64,000 nucleotides of DNA from Strigamia acuminata (GCA_949358305.1 OX442317.1:9118186-9182185); one strand, 5' to 3'; positions 1 to 11,030 are shown, counted from the stretch's first letter. The notes: generated by a model not told the origin, from the sequence alone. Program-made: numbers and translations.

Positions 1-732
1 CAAATAAATTTATTCCACAACTAATTAATCGCGAATTCCATAAATTTTTTATTTCACCAAAGTCATCAATCTGTTATATATAGTCACGTGCACTTAAAAC
101 CAGCATTAAAGAAAATTCACAAAAAAATAATTTAAACGCCGATACATCGCTCAAACTTTATCAAACGCTTCGTACAACACCATACAACAATTGTAGGTAT
201 GTATTCATTCGCATCAACTCGTAGTTTTTGTTAAAAAATAAAAAATTTCATGCACCATACTAAAGCACGGGTTAGAAATCAACATGGCGGTGATAGCGGT
301 TTGTGTTTGTTGTTTGCAAACACACGGCTATTACTGCCCTAATTAATCCGTTTTAAAACGTTATTTTATGCTAGATACGTGTCTCACATATTGAACTTTA
401 ATTCCTAGCTAGTTTTTAGTGACCACGCAGCACGCATTTGCAACTAGATGCAAACTTGTGCGACATTCGCGTTTCCGCAATCGCGCCAATCCGTCATTTT
501 GGCTCAACTGCGGTTTAGTTTCGACGAACCACGGGGAAAAAAGTAGGTAACGATGCGGCCGAGTATCTCTAGTGGGCGCGTACGTGGAAAACTAGACGCA
601 AATGTGGCCATTAACGCGTGAAACCGACCGTTTTGCCATCGAAGAAACACATGCGAGCCGAGCCAGACTCGTTTTCCAGCGTGCAGTCGCGATGGAATTG
701 TTGACAGCTTTCTGCGAGGTCGGCGCCTACAC
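1..732. other. non-coding upstream region of histone H1
   Basis: AT-rich DNA with no supportable coding region on either strand. Short open frames near 504-875 (-) and 602-829 (+) overlap the H1 promoter and look like nothing known. The frame open from 602 runs in phase into H1, but its extra residues do not resemble any H1 N-terminus and lie upstream of the TATA-like box. Confidence 0.5.
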
Positions 733-740
733 CATAAATA
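733..740 (+). promoter_or_regulatory. TATA-like box of histone H1
   Basis: The sequence cataaata lies about 90 bp before the H1 ATG at 830, which places a start site near 763-768 and a 5'UTR of about 65 bases. This supports using the ATG at 830 rather than the upstream in-frame ATG at 602. Inferred from sequence and spacing only. Confidence 0.45.
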
Positions 741-829
741 GCAGAGCGAGCGCCGCCGCTTGCACTTTACAATTTGGCATCCGTGGCTCGTCATCATCAT
801 CGACCGTCGTACAAAGTTTATCCGGAACC

Positions 830-2255
830 ATGTCCGAAAATGAAACGGTTTCACCGACTGGGCGCGGGAAAGCAAAGGCTGCGAAAACGAAGAAACCCAA
901 AACTCTATCCAGTCATCCTACGTACATGGACATGGCCGTTGCAGCGATTAATGCACTTAAAGGTAACACTTTAATTTTAAAAAAATAATAATAATAATTT
1001 TTTTGAAAATAATTAACAAAAGAAAAAAAGAATTCCATAATCCAAACCCAATTCGTCATTTTAAATGAATCAGACGCATTTATGCTTATTTTAAATCGGC
1101 GAAAACATGCCTAAACTTCCTCGAGGATGGCAGATGGCTGCTTGTAATGTTTAACGCCACACAAACAAATAAATTAACCGTTTCTTCTAGCATTAGAATT
1201 TAAGTAATAAGTAAAGGCCATATGTTTACGCAAAGTAAAATTCCTTTTATGCGCTTATGATATGCACCAAAAATTCCATTTTACGCAGTGAAAAAAATAT
1301 AAAAATATCCAAAGTAAAGGAATTGATTCAAGTGAAATCAAGAACACGCATGACGTGTACAAATCGTAAAATAAATGCATAAATCAGCGTTTTTCTTGCA
1401 AAATGAATTTATTTTATCTATTTATGGAAAATAATACTTATTAATGTATTTATCCAGCCTCTATTAATCTAGAAACACGAAATTCTACCTTTACATAATG
1501 GGAATTACTTTTCTTGGAGTTGCATTTTCGCTCGATTTTCTCTTAGTTCCAATCGTAACGGCAAATGTGTGAATTTCGTAAATCCCACCAGCAAATTCCA
1601 AAATCTTGCGATTACATTTGCTGATTTCAAAGTCCATAAGCAATATGTGAATATCAGTGTCGGCAATACCGGTTTATGACATTTTTTATTTCAATTCTTA
1701 ACGACAAAACCAAAATTTAATTAACCAGCTGAATTTATTTTCTATTTTTTAACAGAACGAAACGGATCATCTCGTCAAGCCATTTTGAAGTACATAACGA
1801 GTCATTACAACATAGGCAAAGATGCCAGCGTGGTCAATACCCATTTGAAGGTGGCTTTGAAGAAGGGCGTGAACAGTGCGGTTATAAAGCACGCCAAAGG
1901 TCAAGGAGCATCCGGATCTTTTCGTATATCTGAAAAACCTGGATCGCCCGTCAAGAAACCGGCGAAGAAGGCCGCCAAGCCGAAAGCAGCTCCTAAAGCC
2001 GAGAAAGCAAAGGCCGAAACCGTAAAAACACCCAAGAAATCGCCAAAGAAGAAGAAGAAGAAGGAAGCGGCGACGCCTGCCAAGGTTAAAATCGACAAGA
2101 AGGCCAAGTCTCCGAAGAAAGTTGCCGAGAAAAAGCAAACCGTGAAAGCGAAGAAGCCGAGAACTCCCAAAAAAGCTGCACCGAAGAAGAAGACGACGAA
2201 GACGCCGGTCAAAGCGAAGGCGAAAGTGAATTCTCAGAGAAAAGCGAAAAAATAA
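830..2255 (+). CDS. linker histone H1 (2 exons)
   Basis: Exons 830-962 and 1756-2255 encode 210 residues, with an intron from 963 (gtaaca) to 1755 (ttaacag). The junction restores the H1 reading ALKERNGSSRQAILKYI. Order: short basic N-tail (1-27), winged-helix globular domain (about 28-100, with SHPTYMDMAVAAI and the KKGVNSAVIKHAKGQGASGSF end strand region), then a Lys/Ala/Pro-rich tail with SPKK and TPKK motifs typical of CDK phosphorylation sites. It binds nucleosome-entry DNA and compacts chromatin in the nucleus. The intron and the AATAAA overlapping the stop suggest a polyadenylated, replication-independent H1 rather than a clustered S-phase gene. No core histones are nearby. Start chosen at 830 because the residues upstream in frame do not look like H1. 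Confidence 0.95.
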
Positions 2256-2841
2256 ACATCATCTTTTAAATTTACAAGAAGGAAAAATGTGTAAATAATT
2301 GAAAGTACTCTGGAGGTTGAGCGTAGAAAGGGGAAATCATTTTTCATTTATTTCATGTGTAATTTTTACATTTCATTTTCTCATCTCACTCGAGTTGTAT
2401 TTACTGTCATAAAAGAATTTCTTTGTTTCAATATATTGATATTTTAAATACAATTCATTGTGTTTGTTCTAGTTATTTTTCTAGAGGGGCTACACGGTCT
2501 CTGGAAACCAACGACACGACGATCGGAGATTCGAACAGGGCTGGACTGGGAACAAATTTAGTACCGGGAAATCTGGATAGGTCGGGCCGCGACGGTATTC
2601 CCCATATCGTTGAACACTCATTTTCAGAAGTGGGAGAGAAATTACAGCATACTTATTAAGAAATTAGGGAAAAAACATGAGATTCAGGTGGCAACGGAGT
2701 GGAGAAACGATTTGGCCCGAATAATTTGTATAAAATTTGCGAATTTGACACAAATTTTTGCGAGTTGGTGCGAATTGGTTAAATTTTATAGTAGCGGAGG
2801 AAATGAAAAGAGATTACGATTTGCAAGTGATTTAATAATGA
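2256..2841. other. H1 3' region and intergenic spacer
   Basis: Contains the H1 polyadenylation signal (aataaa just at the stop codon). The rest is unremarkable AT-rich sequence. Two short overlapping open frames (2423-2861, +) resemble no known protein and cross no convincing splice sites. Confidence 0.4.
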
Positions 2842-3986
2842 CTATAGAACTCCTGCTATAAAACCGCAAAGTGGATCTTGCAGTTGTCGTGTCAATGAAG
2901 ACCTTGTTAGCCCTAATGCTATTGCAGCAACACGACTCGTTACAAAATTGAGATTTCCCGCACCGACGATTTGAACCGTCAATCCTTTCATGTGTGGAAC
3001 GTCGCATATTTCCAAATGGGCGAGACGCTCAGGACCCGTGCGGACGTGCAGCGAAATGGGCATGTGTGTTGATCTGACGATAGCCATGCCTTTCGACTTA
3101 CTAAACAAGAAACTGGAAACAAAATAAATTAATTAATTAATAAAAAAAAAAAAAATGTCGTACGTCGAAATACATTTTACATTCAATTTTAGTTACATAT
3201 AACACCGCGACAATTGCGGATGGCGCTTGCCGCAACATATTGTATTGAAATTGGTGTCATACACATTTATCTATTTTCTACCGAGAATTTTTATGAAAAA
3301 ATTCAACTACTGACATAAAAAAAATTATAAAAATGCACAAAATGTATAAAAACGCACAAAAAAAGTATAAAAAACGCATAAAAACGCATAAAAATGTATA
3401 AAAAACGCATAAAAGTGCATACAAATTCCAAAATTCTGCACAAAAATGTTTCTGAAAATACTTACGAAAAAGTCCAATTAAAAGTCGTCTGAGTGTTCTC
3501 CAGAACTGCAGGTATTATAAGTGTGTCGTTGCCATGACGACGAGTATGCCCGTCTCGACGAATGGACGTCAATCCCTTAAACTGGCCACCGCTCAAAAAA
3601 GACACATCGCCCACTGAAATCGGCTCTACTTCGCTACAATTTATAAAATTAAACGTTTAAATAACACTCACTACAACGAGAAAAGCCGGCACAAAAAACA
3701 ACACGATAATTTGAACCTTAAATTTGCCTGCAGTTTCAATTCCAGCAGCAGCGAATCGGCGAAACTGTCGTCGACTTGTTGAGGCGAAATTGTTGTTGTT
3801 TCGTTCCTTTCTTCCACCTCGTCATTTCTCACTTCGGTTGCGTTTTGGCACACAACTGATCCGACTGCAACTGCTGAAGTAGGGAAAAGATTTTTTTCTT
3901 CTTTTTTTAAAAAATCAAATTGTGCTGAAATAAAAAGAAAAAGAAAAGAACTCACCACCAAACAGGAAAAATAACCATGGTGCCAT
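2842..3986 (-). CDS. small secreted protein, group-7 allergen/JHBP-like fold (tentative)
   Basis: Four exons on the minus strand: 3956-3986, 3717-3873, 3466-3633 and 2842-3112, joined in phase (31+157+168+271 nt), give 208 residues. All introns are GT-AG; the first three-exon junctions are less than about 90 bp apart. The start MAPWLFFLFGAVAVGSVVC is a clear signal peptide that only forms after splicing exon 1 to 2. The mature part has several N-glycosylation sequons (NAT, NET, NDT, NWT) and a pattern (GQFKGLTSIRRDG, then alternating hydrophobics, then VGAGNLNF) reminiscent of the mite group-7 allergen family, which has a lipid-binding JHBP/BPI-like fold. That assignment rests on general pattern and length (family about 200-215 residues), not on a search. 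A secreted lipid carrier is the inferred role; an unrelated secreted protein is possible. Confidence 0.6.
3326..3424. repeat. A-rich degenerate minisatellite in an intron
   Basis: Irregular repeats of a roughly 12-16 bp unit close to aaaaacgcataa (with aaaatgtataa variants) lie in the third intron of the secreted-protein gene at 2842-3986. Simple expansion, no coding role. Confidence 0.6.
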
Positions 3987-4394
3987 AATGACTCAGACTT
4001 GTGAACGAAGAACAATCGCACCCACACGGAACTCGACCTAGTGACCGTGAAGCGGGTCAAGGGGTCAGGGTTTTGTACCGCAAGATACGTGTGAGGGCAG
4101 CGCCATTATGTTGTCTTTTAGATTGCATCTTCACGCTACAGTTTGTATCTAAATTTTCTCAGTTTTTTTCAGAAATTTCTGAATTTTTTTCATTTAAATT
4201 TCAAACTTGTTTTCCGTTTAAATTTCTGACTGTTTTCCGTTTAATTTTTTTTAATTTTTTGCCCAAAATTTCATCAAGCATTGCTTGCCATCTAACAAGT
4301 AAGCATGTTTGTTACCTGTTTTCATCCCAGAATACAGTGCGGCTGTATATTATGTGGCGCCATCGCTGGCATAACGCACTGAACTAGTGTAAAC

Positions 4395-6869
4395 GTGTCC
4401 ATTAGGGATTGCAGTACCGGTTTTGGTACCGGGATTCAGTACCAGTCTTGGTACCGAGGTTTTTTTTCTGTCGGTACTGAGGGCCGGTACTAGTACCGTA
4501 AGCTTTTCTTGGTACCGGAACCGTCCCTCACACTGGAACCGGAACCGATACTTTCCATAATCATAAACAACACAACAACGTGACAAATTTTATTTCACTC
4601 GTTATTTACTCTTTTTAAAAACTTGGAAATAGTAATAATGACAAATGGCTAAACTAGAACAGCAAGCATTTGAATATGGCACAAAAAAGACTTCTGGTGC
4701 CACAACTTCAAACCCCAATATCTCAACAACCAGACCACGGATTTTTTTATTTAAAAAACCAAACGATACAGAGGACCTTCTCTTCTACAAATCCTAAAAG
4801 GCAGAACACTCTACCCCTCTTGGTTTTCGAGCGGCGACCGTTTGAATTTGGCGCACCTGAAATTAGAAAACCCAAATATTCCAAGTTTTTAGCATTTTTA
4901 ATTTCAGCGTTGTTGCATTTCAGAGTTTTTGATTTCTGTGCTTGCTACACGAAGGATTCACGAAGGATTCACGAAGGCTCCCCAGCGGGCTCCCCAGCGG
5001 GCTCCCCAGCGGGCTCCCCAGCGGGCTCCCCAGCGGGCTCCCCAGCGGGCTCCCCAGCGGGCTCCCCAGCGGGCTCCCCAGCGGGCTCCCCAGCGGGCTC
5101 CCCAGCGGGCTCCCCAGCGGGCTCCCCAGCGGGCTCCCCAGCGGGCTCCCCAGCGGGCTCCCCAGCGGGCTCCCCAGCGGGCTCCCCAGCGGGCTCCCCA
5201 GCGGGCTCCCCAGCGGGCTCCCCAGCGGGCTCCCCAGCGGGCTCCCCAGCGGGCTCCCCAGCGGGCTCCCCAGCGGGCTCCCCAGCGGGCTCCCCAGCGG
5301 GCTCCCCAGCGGGCTCCCCAGCGGGCTCCCCAGCGGGCTCCCCAGCGGGCTCCCCAGCGGGCTCCCCAGCGGGCTCCCCAGCGGGCTCCCCAGCGGGCTC
5401 CCCAGCGGGCTCCCCAGCGGGCTCCCCAGCGGGCTCCCCAGCGGGCTCCCCAGCGGGCTCCCCAGCGGGCTCCCCAGCGGGCTCCCCAGCGGGCTCCCCA
5501 GCGGGCTCCCCAGCGGGCTCCCCAGCGGGCTCCCCAGCGGGCTCCCCAGCGGGCTCCCCAGCGGGCTCCCCAGCGGGCTCCCCAGCGGGCTCCCCAGCGG
5601 GCTCCCCAGCGGGCTCCCCAGCGGGCTCCCCAGCGGGCTCCCCAGCGGGCTCCCCAGCGGGCTCCCCAGCGGGCTCCCCAGCGGGCTCCCCAGCGGGCTC
5701 CCCAGCGGGCTCCCCAGCGGGCTCCCCAGCGGGCTCCCCAGCGGGCTCCCCAGCGGGCTCCCCAGCGGGCTCCCCAGCGGGCTCCCCAGCGGGCTCCCCA
5801 GCGGGCTCCCCAGCGGGCTCCCCAGCGGGCTCCCCAGCGGGCTCCCCAGCGGGCTCCCCAGCGGGCTCCCCAGCGGGCTCCCCAGCGGGCTCCCCAGCGG
5901 GCTCCCCAGCGGGCTCCCCAGCGGGCTCCCCAGCGGGCTCCCCAGCGGGCTCCCCAGCGGGCTCCCCAGCGGGCTCCCCAGCGGGCTCCCCAGCGGGCTC
6001 CCCAGCGGGCTCCCCAGCGGGCTCCCCAGCGGGCTCCCCAGCGGGCTCCCCAGCGGGCTCCCCAGCGGGCTCCCCAGCGGGCTCCCCAGCGGGCTCCCCA
6101 GCGGGCTCCCCAGCGGGCTCCCCAGCGGGCTCCCCAGCGGGCTCCCCAGCGGGCTCCCCAGCGGGCTCCCCAGCGGGCTCCCCAGCGGGCTCCCCAGCGG
6201 GCTCCCCAGCGGGCTCCCCAGCGGGCTCCCCAGCGGGCTCCCCAGTACCTCAGTGTTTAAGTGTCCGCCGCTCAAAAACTAAGAGGGGTAGAGTGTTGTA
6301 CCTTTCAGGGTTTGTTGAGAAGGTCCTCTATATTGTTTGGTTATTTAAATAAAAAATTCCGTGATCAGGTTGTTGAGATATTGGGGTTTGAAGTTGTGGC
6401 ACCAGATTTGGAAATTTAGTAAGTTTTTTTTGTGCCATATTCAAATGCTTGCTGCTCGAAAACTAAGAGGAGTAGAGACTTGTCCTGTTCAAGGTTTGTT
6501 TAGGAGAAAGTCCTCTATATTTTCGTGTAAAAAACATTGAAATCCGTGGTTAAAAAAATTGGGATTTGTTCTATCTGTAGTTTGGGCAAATGTTAATGTG
6601 GTGCCAACTTCAGCCTGGTGAATAAATTGCAGTGCTACAGTATTATCTAATTATACATGACAAATAAATATTTTTGTTGATAAATAGATTGACTTTCCAG
6701 AACCGGTACCAGTACCGGTGCCAGTACCGCTTTCGGTAGTAGTACCGGCCCCAATATCGGTGCCCATTTTTCATTCGGGACCGGAACCGAATATAGTACC
6801 GGAAAAAAATTTCAGTACCGAATACCGGTACCATGAAAACCGTCCGGTACTGCAATCCCTAGTGTCCAT
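4395..6869. mobile_element. hAT-type non-autonomous foldback element with 8-bp target duplication
   Basis: The element spans 4403-6861. Its ends are perfect 18-bp inverted repeats (tagggattgcagtaccgg at 4403-4420 and its complement at 6844-6861). It is flanked by identical 8-bp direct repeats gtgtccat (4395-4402 and 6862-6869), the target-site size of hAT transposons. Just inside both ends are clusters of ggtacc/ccggtac motifs, typical of subterminal transposase-binding repeats. Further in, about 4657-4870 is an inverted copy of about 6260-6455, with part repeated again at 6455-6540. The arms therefore fold back around a central 12-bp minisatellite. No transposase reading frame is present, so movement would depend on an enzyme encoded elsewhere. 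Confidence 0.88.
4976..6245. repeat. perfect 12-bp minisatellite, about 106 copies
   Basis: Unit ggctccccagcg repeated without a visible substitution for about 1270 bp. Because 12 is a multiple of three and the unit holds no stop, three plus-strand frames and one minus-strand frame stay open for more than 440 codons (GSPA, APQR, PSGL and GSPL repeats). None of these has a gene-like context. The array is preceded by two copies of a related acgaaggattc unit (4949-4972), a possible seed. It forms the loop between the inverted arms of the hAT-type element. Confidence 0.97.
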
Positions 6870-8434
6870 GTTGTCCTTGATGGTAAAAACGAGTACCGGT
6901 AAATAAAAAAAACTACGTTTTTTGAAAAAAGGCTTTAATGCTGTATTCCTACGAAAATGGAATACAGACTAAAATTTTGGTAAAGGACAGATGGTTTATT
7001 AGCAAATAAAAAAAAATTGAAGTTCAAATAAAAAACTATTGGCAGTTTGGCACCCTTTGAAAAAGCCGCAAATTCTGTACAGGAAACATATTTTAGATAT
7101 TTTAATCGGTTTATTTTTCATACTTTTAGACTTTGGTTTTTTTTATGGTCAAATTCAAATTTCCCACTAAATTTGCCATGTTTTTGTAGACACTTTACCT
7201 CGTTTTTGCACACATTTTACCACGTTTTTGCACATTTTTACCACGTTTTTACACACATTTTGCCAAGCTTTTGCAAACATTTTACCACGTTTTTGCACAC
7301 ATTTTACCACGTTTAAGCCAACATTTTGCCAAGTTTTTACAGACATTTTACCACGTTATTGCACACATTCTGCCACGTTTTTGCACACATTTTGCCAAGT
7401 TTTTGCACACATTTTACCATATTTTTGCGCACATTTTAACACGTTTTTGCACACAACTTTTTCTCTTTATAAACTCAGTTTTCTGCCAATATCTCTCTGC
7501 TCGAAAGACCTACAAATGTGATAATCTGATAATTAATCATTTCCGATCGAGTCCGCTAGTTTTTGTCCTTTTTTAATTTTTGACCGAGTTTGACGATTTT
7601 CCCATAGGTTAGGTTGGAAAGGATTTTGGCTATTTTTCCATAGGTTAGCCTTTGGGTTTTTGCCAAAATTGGCCAAAATTGAAAAAGTGTCGGAAATGAG
7701 CTCAATCGATCGGAAATGTCCTAAAAGATCGATTAATTATCACATGCATTGTCAAAAACCTAAATGTGTGTCGCTTAATGCAATGCAATTGCCCAACTTC
7801 TGTTTATTTAGATTCGTAAACAAATTTGTGATTATTTTACCGAAAACACTTTAAAGTGAACACCTTTCTATACTGTAGTTAAGCTAAATTATCAGTTTAT
7901 ATCAAAACGCCAAACCAGGAAATAGAAATGTATTATTCTACCATCAATCAGGTGATAATTAATCGGGTGTCAATTAATCGGATCGACAATTAAGTGAGCG
8001 AACAGGTAACTGGGCGTTAATTAATTGTACAGTAAATTAAACTGATGTTAATTAAACTTAAACTTTAAAATTATTTTGCTTTTATTTTCATTCATCGATG
8101 TGTCGGGCGCCCTTAAACATTAGCGAAAGAAATAAAAAATACTTTTTAATTATCAAAAATTTAGTATTATGTACAAATAAATCAGCACTTTAATTGTACC
8201 GTACATAAAAGATCATTGCACACAATTATAATTATTTACAAATATGCTTATATTTACATGAAAATGAAAATAGAACGAAATCAATTGTTATATAGGCCTA
8301 TTGTATACAAACAAGTCAGCACTTGAATTGTACATAAAAGAAAATTGCACACAATTATAATTATTTACAAATGCTTATATTTACATGAAAATGAAAATAG
8401 AAAGAAATCAATCGTTTCTCTCAACAATTTTCAA
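6870..8434. other. non-coding spacer with tandem and direct repeats
   Basis: No supportable gene. Besides the 22-bp array listed separately, it holds a direct duplication of about 80 bp: 8216-8290 and 8343-8415 share acaattataattatttaca, the segment through tttacatgaaaatgaaaatag and the following aagaaatcaat, offset by about 126 bp. The second copy reaches the end of the fusogen gene. Confidence 0.5.
7190..7455. repeat. degenerate 22-bp minisatellite
   Basis: About 12 copies of a unit close to cattttaccacgtttttgca, with substitutions between copies (accacg/gccaag, ttttgc/ttttac). Three overlapping open frames across it (HFTTFLHT-type repeats) are by-products of the repeat. Confidence 0.85.
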
Positions 8435-10009
8435 TCAACCAACCCTTCGAAAGAATAAAACAGAAATCCAAACAACCACACAAACAACAGTCATCAATCT
8501 GCAAGTCTTTTCCTTCGGCGAACCATTACTTCCGTAAGCTTGAGCTTGCGTTTGCGTTTCGTTTCCATTTATTAAAGAAGTAACGCACACCCGTGTCTTG
8601 GGCGACTTTCCCACCGTACTCAAACACACCCGAAGAAAACCATCCCAGTCATCAGCCACTTCCAGGTGAAACTTCTTGCTAAAACTTAGCAAACTGAGCG
8701 TCTTAACCAAAAAAGTCCGCAACAACAAATTCTCCGTAGTGTTATGCCTGCGCACTTCCAACGTCAATTTCCCATAAGCATCTCGAATACCCACAACCAA
8801 CTCCTTCGTCCGCAAATCGTATTTTGCGTCAAACGTTGCGAAATCGGAATTCCCGAGCACGAGAAGACGTTCCAACGGAACTTTGAAATCAATGTCCGCT
8901 AGGATCCGAGGTTTATCCTTGTGTCGAACATACACCACTTTCCTTTCGCTATTATATTCGGCCGTTTCCACGAACCCCTTGTAATATTCTTGCATCAAAA
9001 CGCCGTCGTCGCGGTGCCCTTGCCAGCCATTGGCATGGAAACGCCAATCAACTGGATCTCCGTCGCAGTCGTGAACGATCGGCTTAAAAGCCTTTGCGAT
9101 TTCCATCTGATTGGCCGTTAAAAATTGTCGCTCCGCAGTCCATTTGTACCAGCCGACGTTTCTAAGCCTCGTCTCGTTGACCTCGTTAAACAAGTGTCCG
9201 ATTATCTTGATCTCCGACGGTCGTTCCGGGTGCACCAAGCCCCACTGCGCCGTAATTACCTGAAACTGACCGTAGCCCAAAACCTTCATCACTCCCGACC
9301 CGCCGCCAAACCACACGCTGTATGTCGCCGACGAGAACTCGACCGACTTCTCGGGCGATGTGCCTTTGCTTTCTTCGTCGACTACGTTGATTTCCACGTC
9401 GTAGTGTGTCCGTCCGATTTCCAAGAAAATGGCGTGCAATTTGTCCGCGTAGTCGCCTTTTACGGTCACGTTACAGCAGACGATGCCCGAGTTACCGGAG
9501 TCTTTGCAAGTGTAACCGTGACTGTAAATTCCGTAGTTTGTTTCGTCTTTCCACCTACCGTCGACTATATTCGGACTGTTGTACTTGGCGTCGTGTTCGT
9601 AGTAATGTCCGCACAGCGGCGTCCATTTGCAATAACATTTGCATTGGGCGCTCACTCGAGGTACGACGAAATGGTATTGGCGTTTGACGCTGTATTCGTG
9701 CCACATATCTTTGAGGTATACGTGAAAAAAGCGATTTTTCTTGCTTAGTTTCTTGGAGTGGTAAGTGTTTACTGGTTCCGCGCTATCGGTTTTAATGTCG
9801 AGTGCAACGCACTGCCGCTTTTGGTGGTGGATTTCTTGATTTCTGAGGGCAATGTGCACAGTTGGTACGACTTGGTGTTCGCCGTTTATGTCGTATGTGA
9901 CTTGGGTGTGATGGAATTCTTCCGTCTGCTTCAGACAGGTTGGAATATCGTTGGAAAAAATTGGTAAAATGTAGACGAGATGTAAGATGTTGAGAATTGC
10001 ACGAAACAT
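8435..10009 (-). CDS. EFF-1/AFF-1 (FF) family cell-cell fusogen-like glycoprotein
   Basis: Single-exon gene for 524 residues. It starts with a hydrophobic signal peptide (about 1-19), has a large cysteine-rich ectodomain (C123, C125 and C127 in CKCYC, then C133, C168 and the pair C178-C179), several NxT/NxS sequons, and one membrane helix near the C-terminus (about 504-520, ending FFRRVG). The layout matches FF fusogens: type I proteins of roughly 500-650 residues that fuse cells from both membranes, known from nematodes, some arthropods and a few other eukaryotes. Conserved-looking stretches include QVTYDINGEHQVVPTVHIA and VNTYHSKKL. The cytoplasmic tail is only about four residues, far shorter than in nematode EFF-1. 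Inferred role: developmental or gamete cell fusion at the surface. Identification is by recognition without a search; another secreted Cys-rich family is the alternative. Confidence 0.72.
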   Translation of the reverse strand: MFRAILNILHLVYILPIFSNDIPTCLKQTEEFHHTQVTYDINGEHQVVPTVHIALRNQEIHHQKRQCVALDIKTDSAEPVNTYHSKKLSKKNRFFHVYLKDMWHEYSVKRQYHFVVPRVSAQCKCYCKWTPLCGHYYEHDAKYNSPNIVDGRWKDETNYGIYSHGYTCKDSGNSGIVCCNVTVKGDYADKLHAIFLEIGRTHYDVEINVVDEESKGTSPEKSVEFSSATYSVWFGGGSGVMKVLGYGQFQVITAQWGLVHPERPSEIKIIGHLFNEVNETRLRNVGWYKWTAERQFLTANQMEIAKAFKPIVHDCDGDPVDWRFHANGWQGHRDDGVLMQEYYKGFVETAEYNSERKVVYVRHKDKPRILADIDFKVPLERLLVLGNSDFATFDAKYDLRTKELVVGIRDAYGKLTLEVRRHNTTENLLLRTFLVKTLSLLSFSKKFHLEVADDWDGFLRVCLSTVGKSPKTRVCVTSLINGNETQTQAQAYGSNGSPKEKTCRLMTVVCVVVWISVLFFRRVG

Positions 10010-10057
10010 GCTTGATCCGACCGATGAATGTTAAATGTCGAATTACAATATCTCTGT

Positions 10058-10065
10058 TATTTATA
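10058..10065 (-). promoter_or_regulatory. TATA-like box of the fusogen-like gene
   Basis: On the minus strand the sequence reads tataaata, about 50 bp before the ATG at 10009, implying a start site near 10030 and a very short leader. Position and match only. Confidence 0.4.
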
Positions 10066-10954
10066 TTTAAAACGTTATGTAATTGAGTGTATGATAAGAA
10101 TGTATTTTGAACTGGCAGATCCGAGCAATCCGGTTGGCGGGATTGCTGTTATCAACAAATAACAATAACAAACTCAATTTTAGTATCATTGTTGATTAGA
10201 TTTGTTGTGTTTTTGTTCAGGATGATAATTTAGGGGAAAAGAAACTTGCTATTAAAGATAATAACTTATCTTGTAATAAAAACACGAGGTAAATTAAATA
10301 TGCGCAATTGTACTTACAATTAAGCACGTCCTCCTTTTTTGGGATTCTCACCCGGGAAATAGTCACTTTTTCAATGTCTTGAGTCCCGGGAAATAACCGT
10401 CAAATTCTCGACTAGAATCGAGACATTTTGGTCGTGGTGTGACGATGTGCAAGTAATTAACATACTTGGCCAAAACTAGTCAAACTTTTTATGTAGAGAT
10501 AAGTTTAACAGGAGGAAGTAATGAACTGTGTAACTGACTTGTGAGATAAAGTAAAATGGAGGTGCTTCTTTTATCAAAACATAAACATTTGCATAAAGAA
10601 AATTATATAAACATTAAGGTCAACATTTGACCAAATTAATGTACGGTAATTCTTTAAACAATACAATTTTGTGGTTGAAGCCCTAAAATAATATCAGTTC
10701 GATTCGCGGTTCCTCGATCCAGAGAAGAGTGAATCATTCTCCGATCTGGAGAAAAGATGTCATCTGAATCTGGTTAGATTTGGTTCAAATCTATTGTAAT
10801 GCTTTGTTATCCGAGAGGTACAGTTGGCTTTTCTGCATTGTCACAACTGTGGATGGACATTGGTTTAAATAGCTGTTTTCAGCTATTTACCAATTAGCCA
10901 CTTATAAATATAATAATATTTATAGCTGGTGTTAGTTGTCATTAAACTGGGATC

Positions 10955-11030
10955 ATTAACAAATAAAGTGCTATTAACAAGTAAAGTGTTATTAACAAGT
11001 AAAGTGTTATTAACAAGTAAACTGTATATA
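10955..11030. repeat. 18-bp tandem repeat, about 4 copies
   Basis: Unit close to aagtgttattaacaagta, nearly identical between copies. Short simple array in gene-free DNA. Confidence 0.8.

Noticed and set aside
602-829. In-frame N-terminal extension of histone H1 from an ATG at 602
   Set aside because: Lies upstream of the TATA-like box and has no resemblance to H1 tails; the ATG at 830 gives the normal N-terminus.
4670-6352. 560-codon frame of GSPA repeats and its shifted and antisense companions
   Set aside because: Produced by a 12-bp stop-free minisatellite inside a hAT-type element; no promoter, splice or protein-like flanks.
7047-7576. Overlapping frames rich in HFTTFLHTF
   Set aside because: They follow a degenerate 22-bp minisatellite in all frames.
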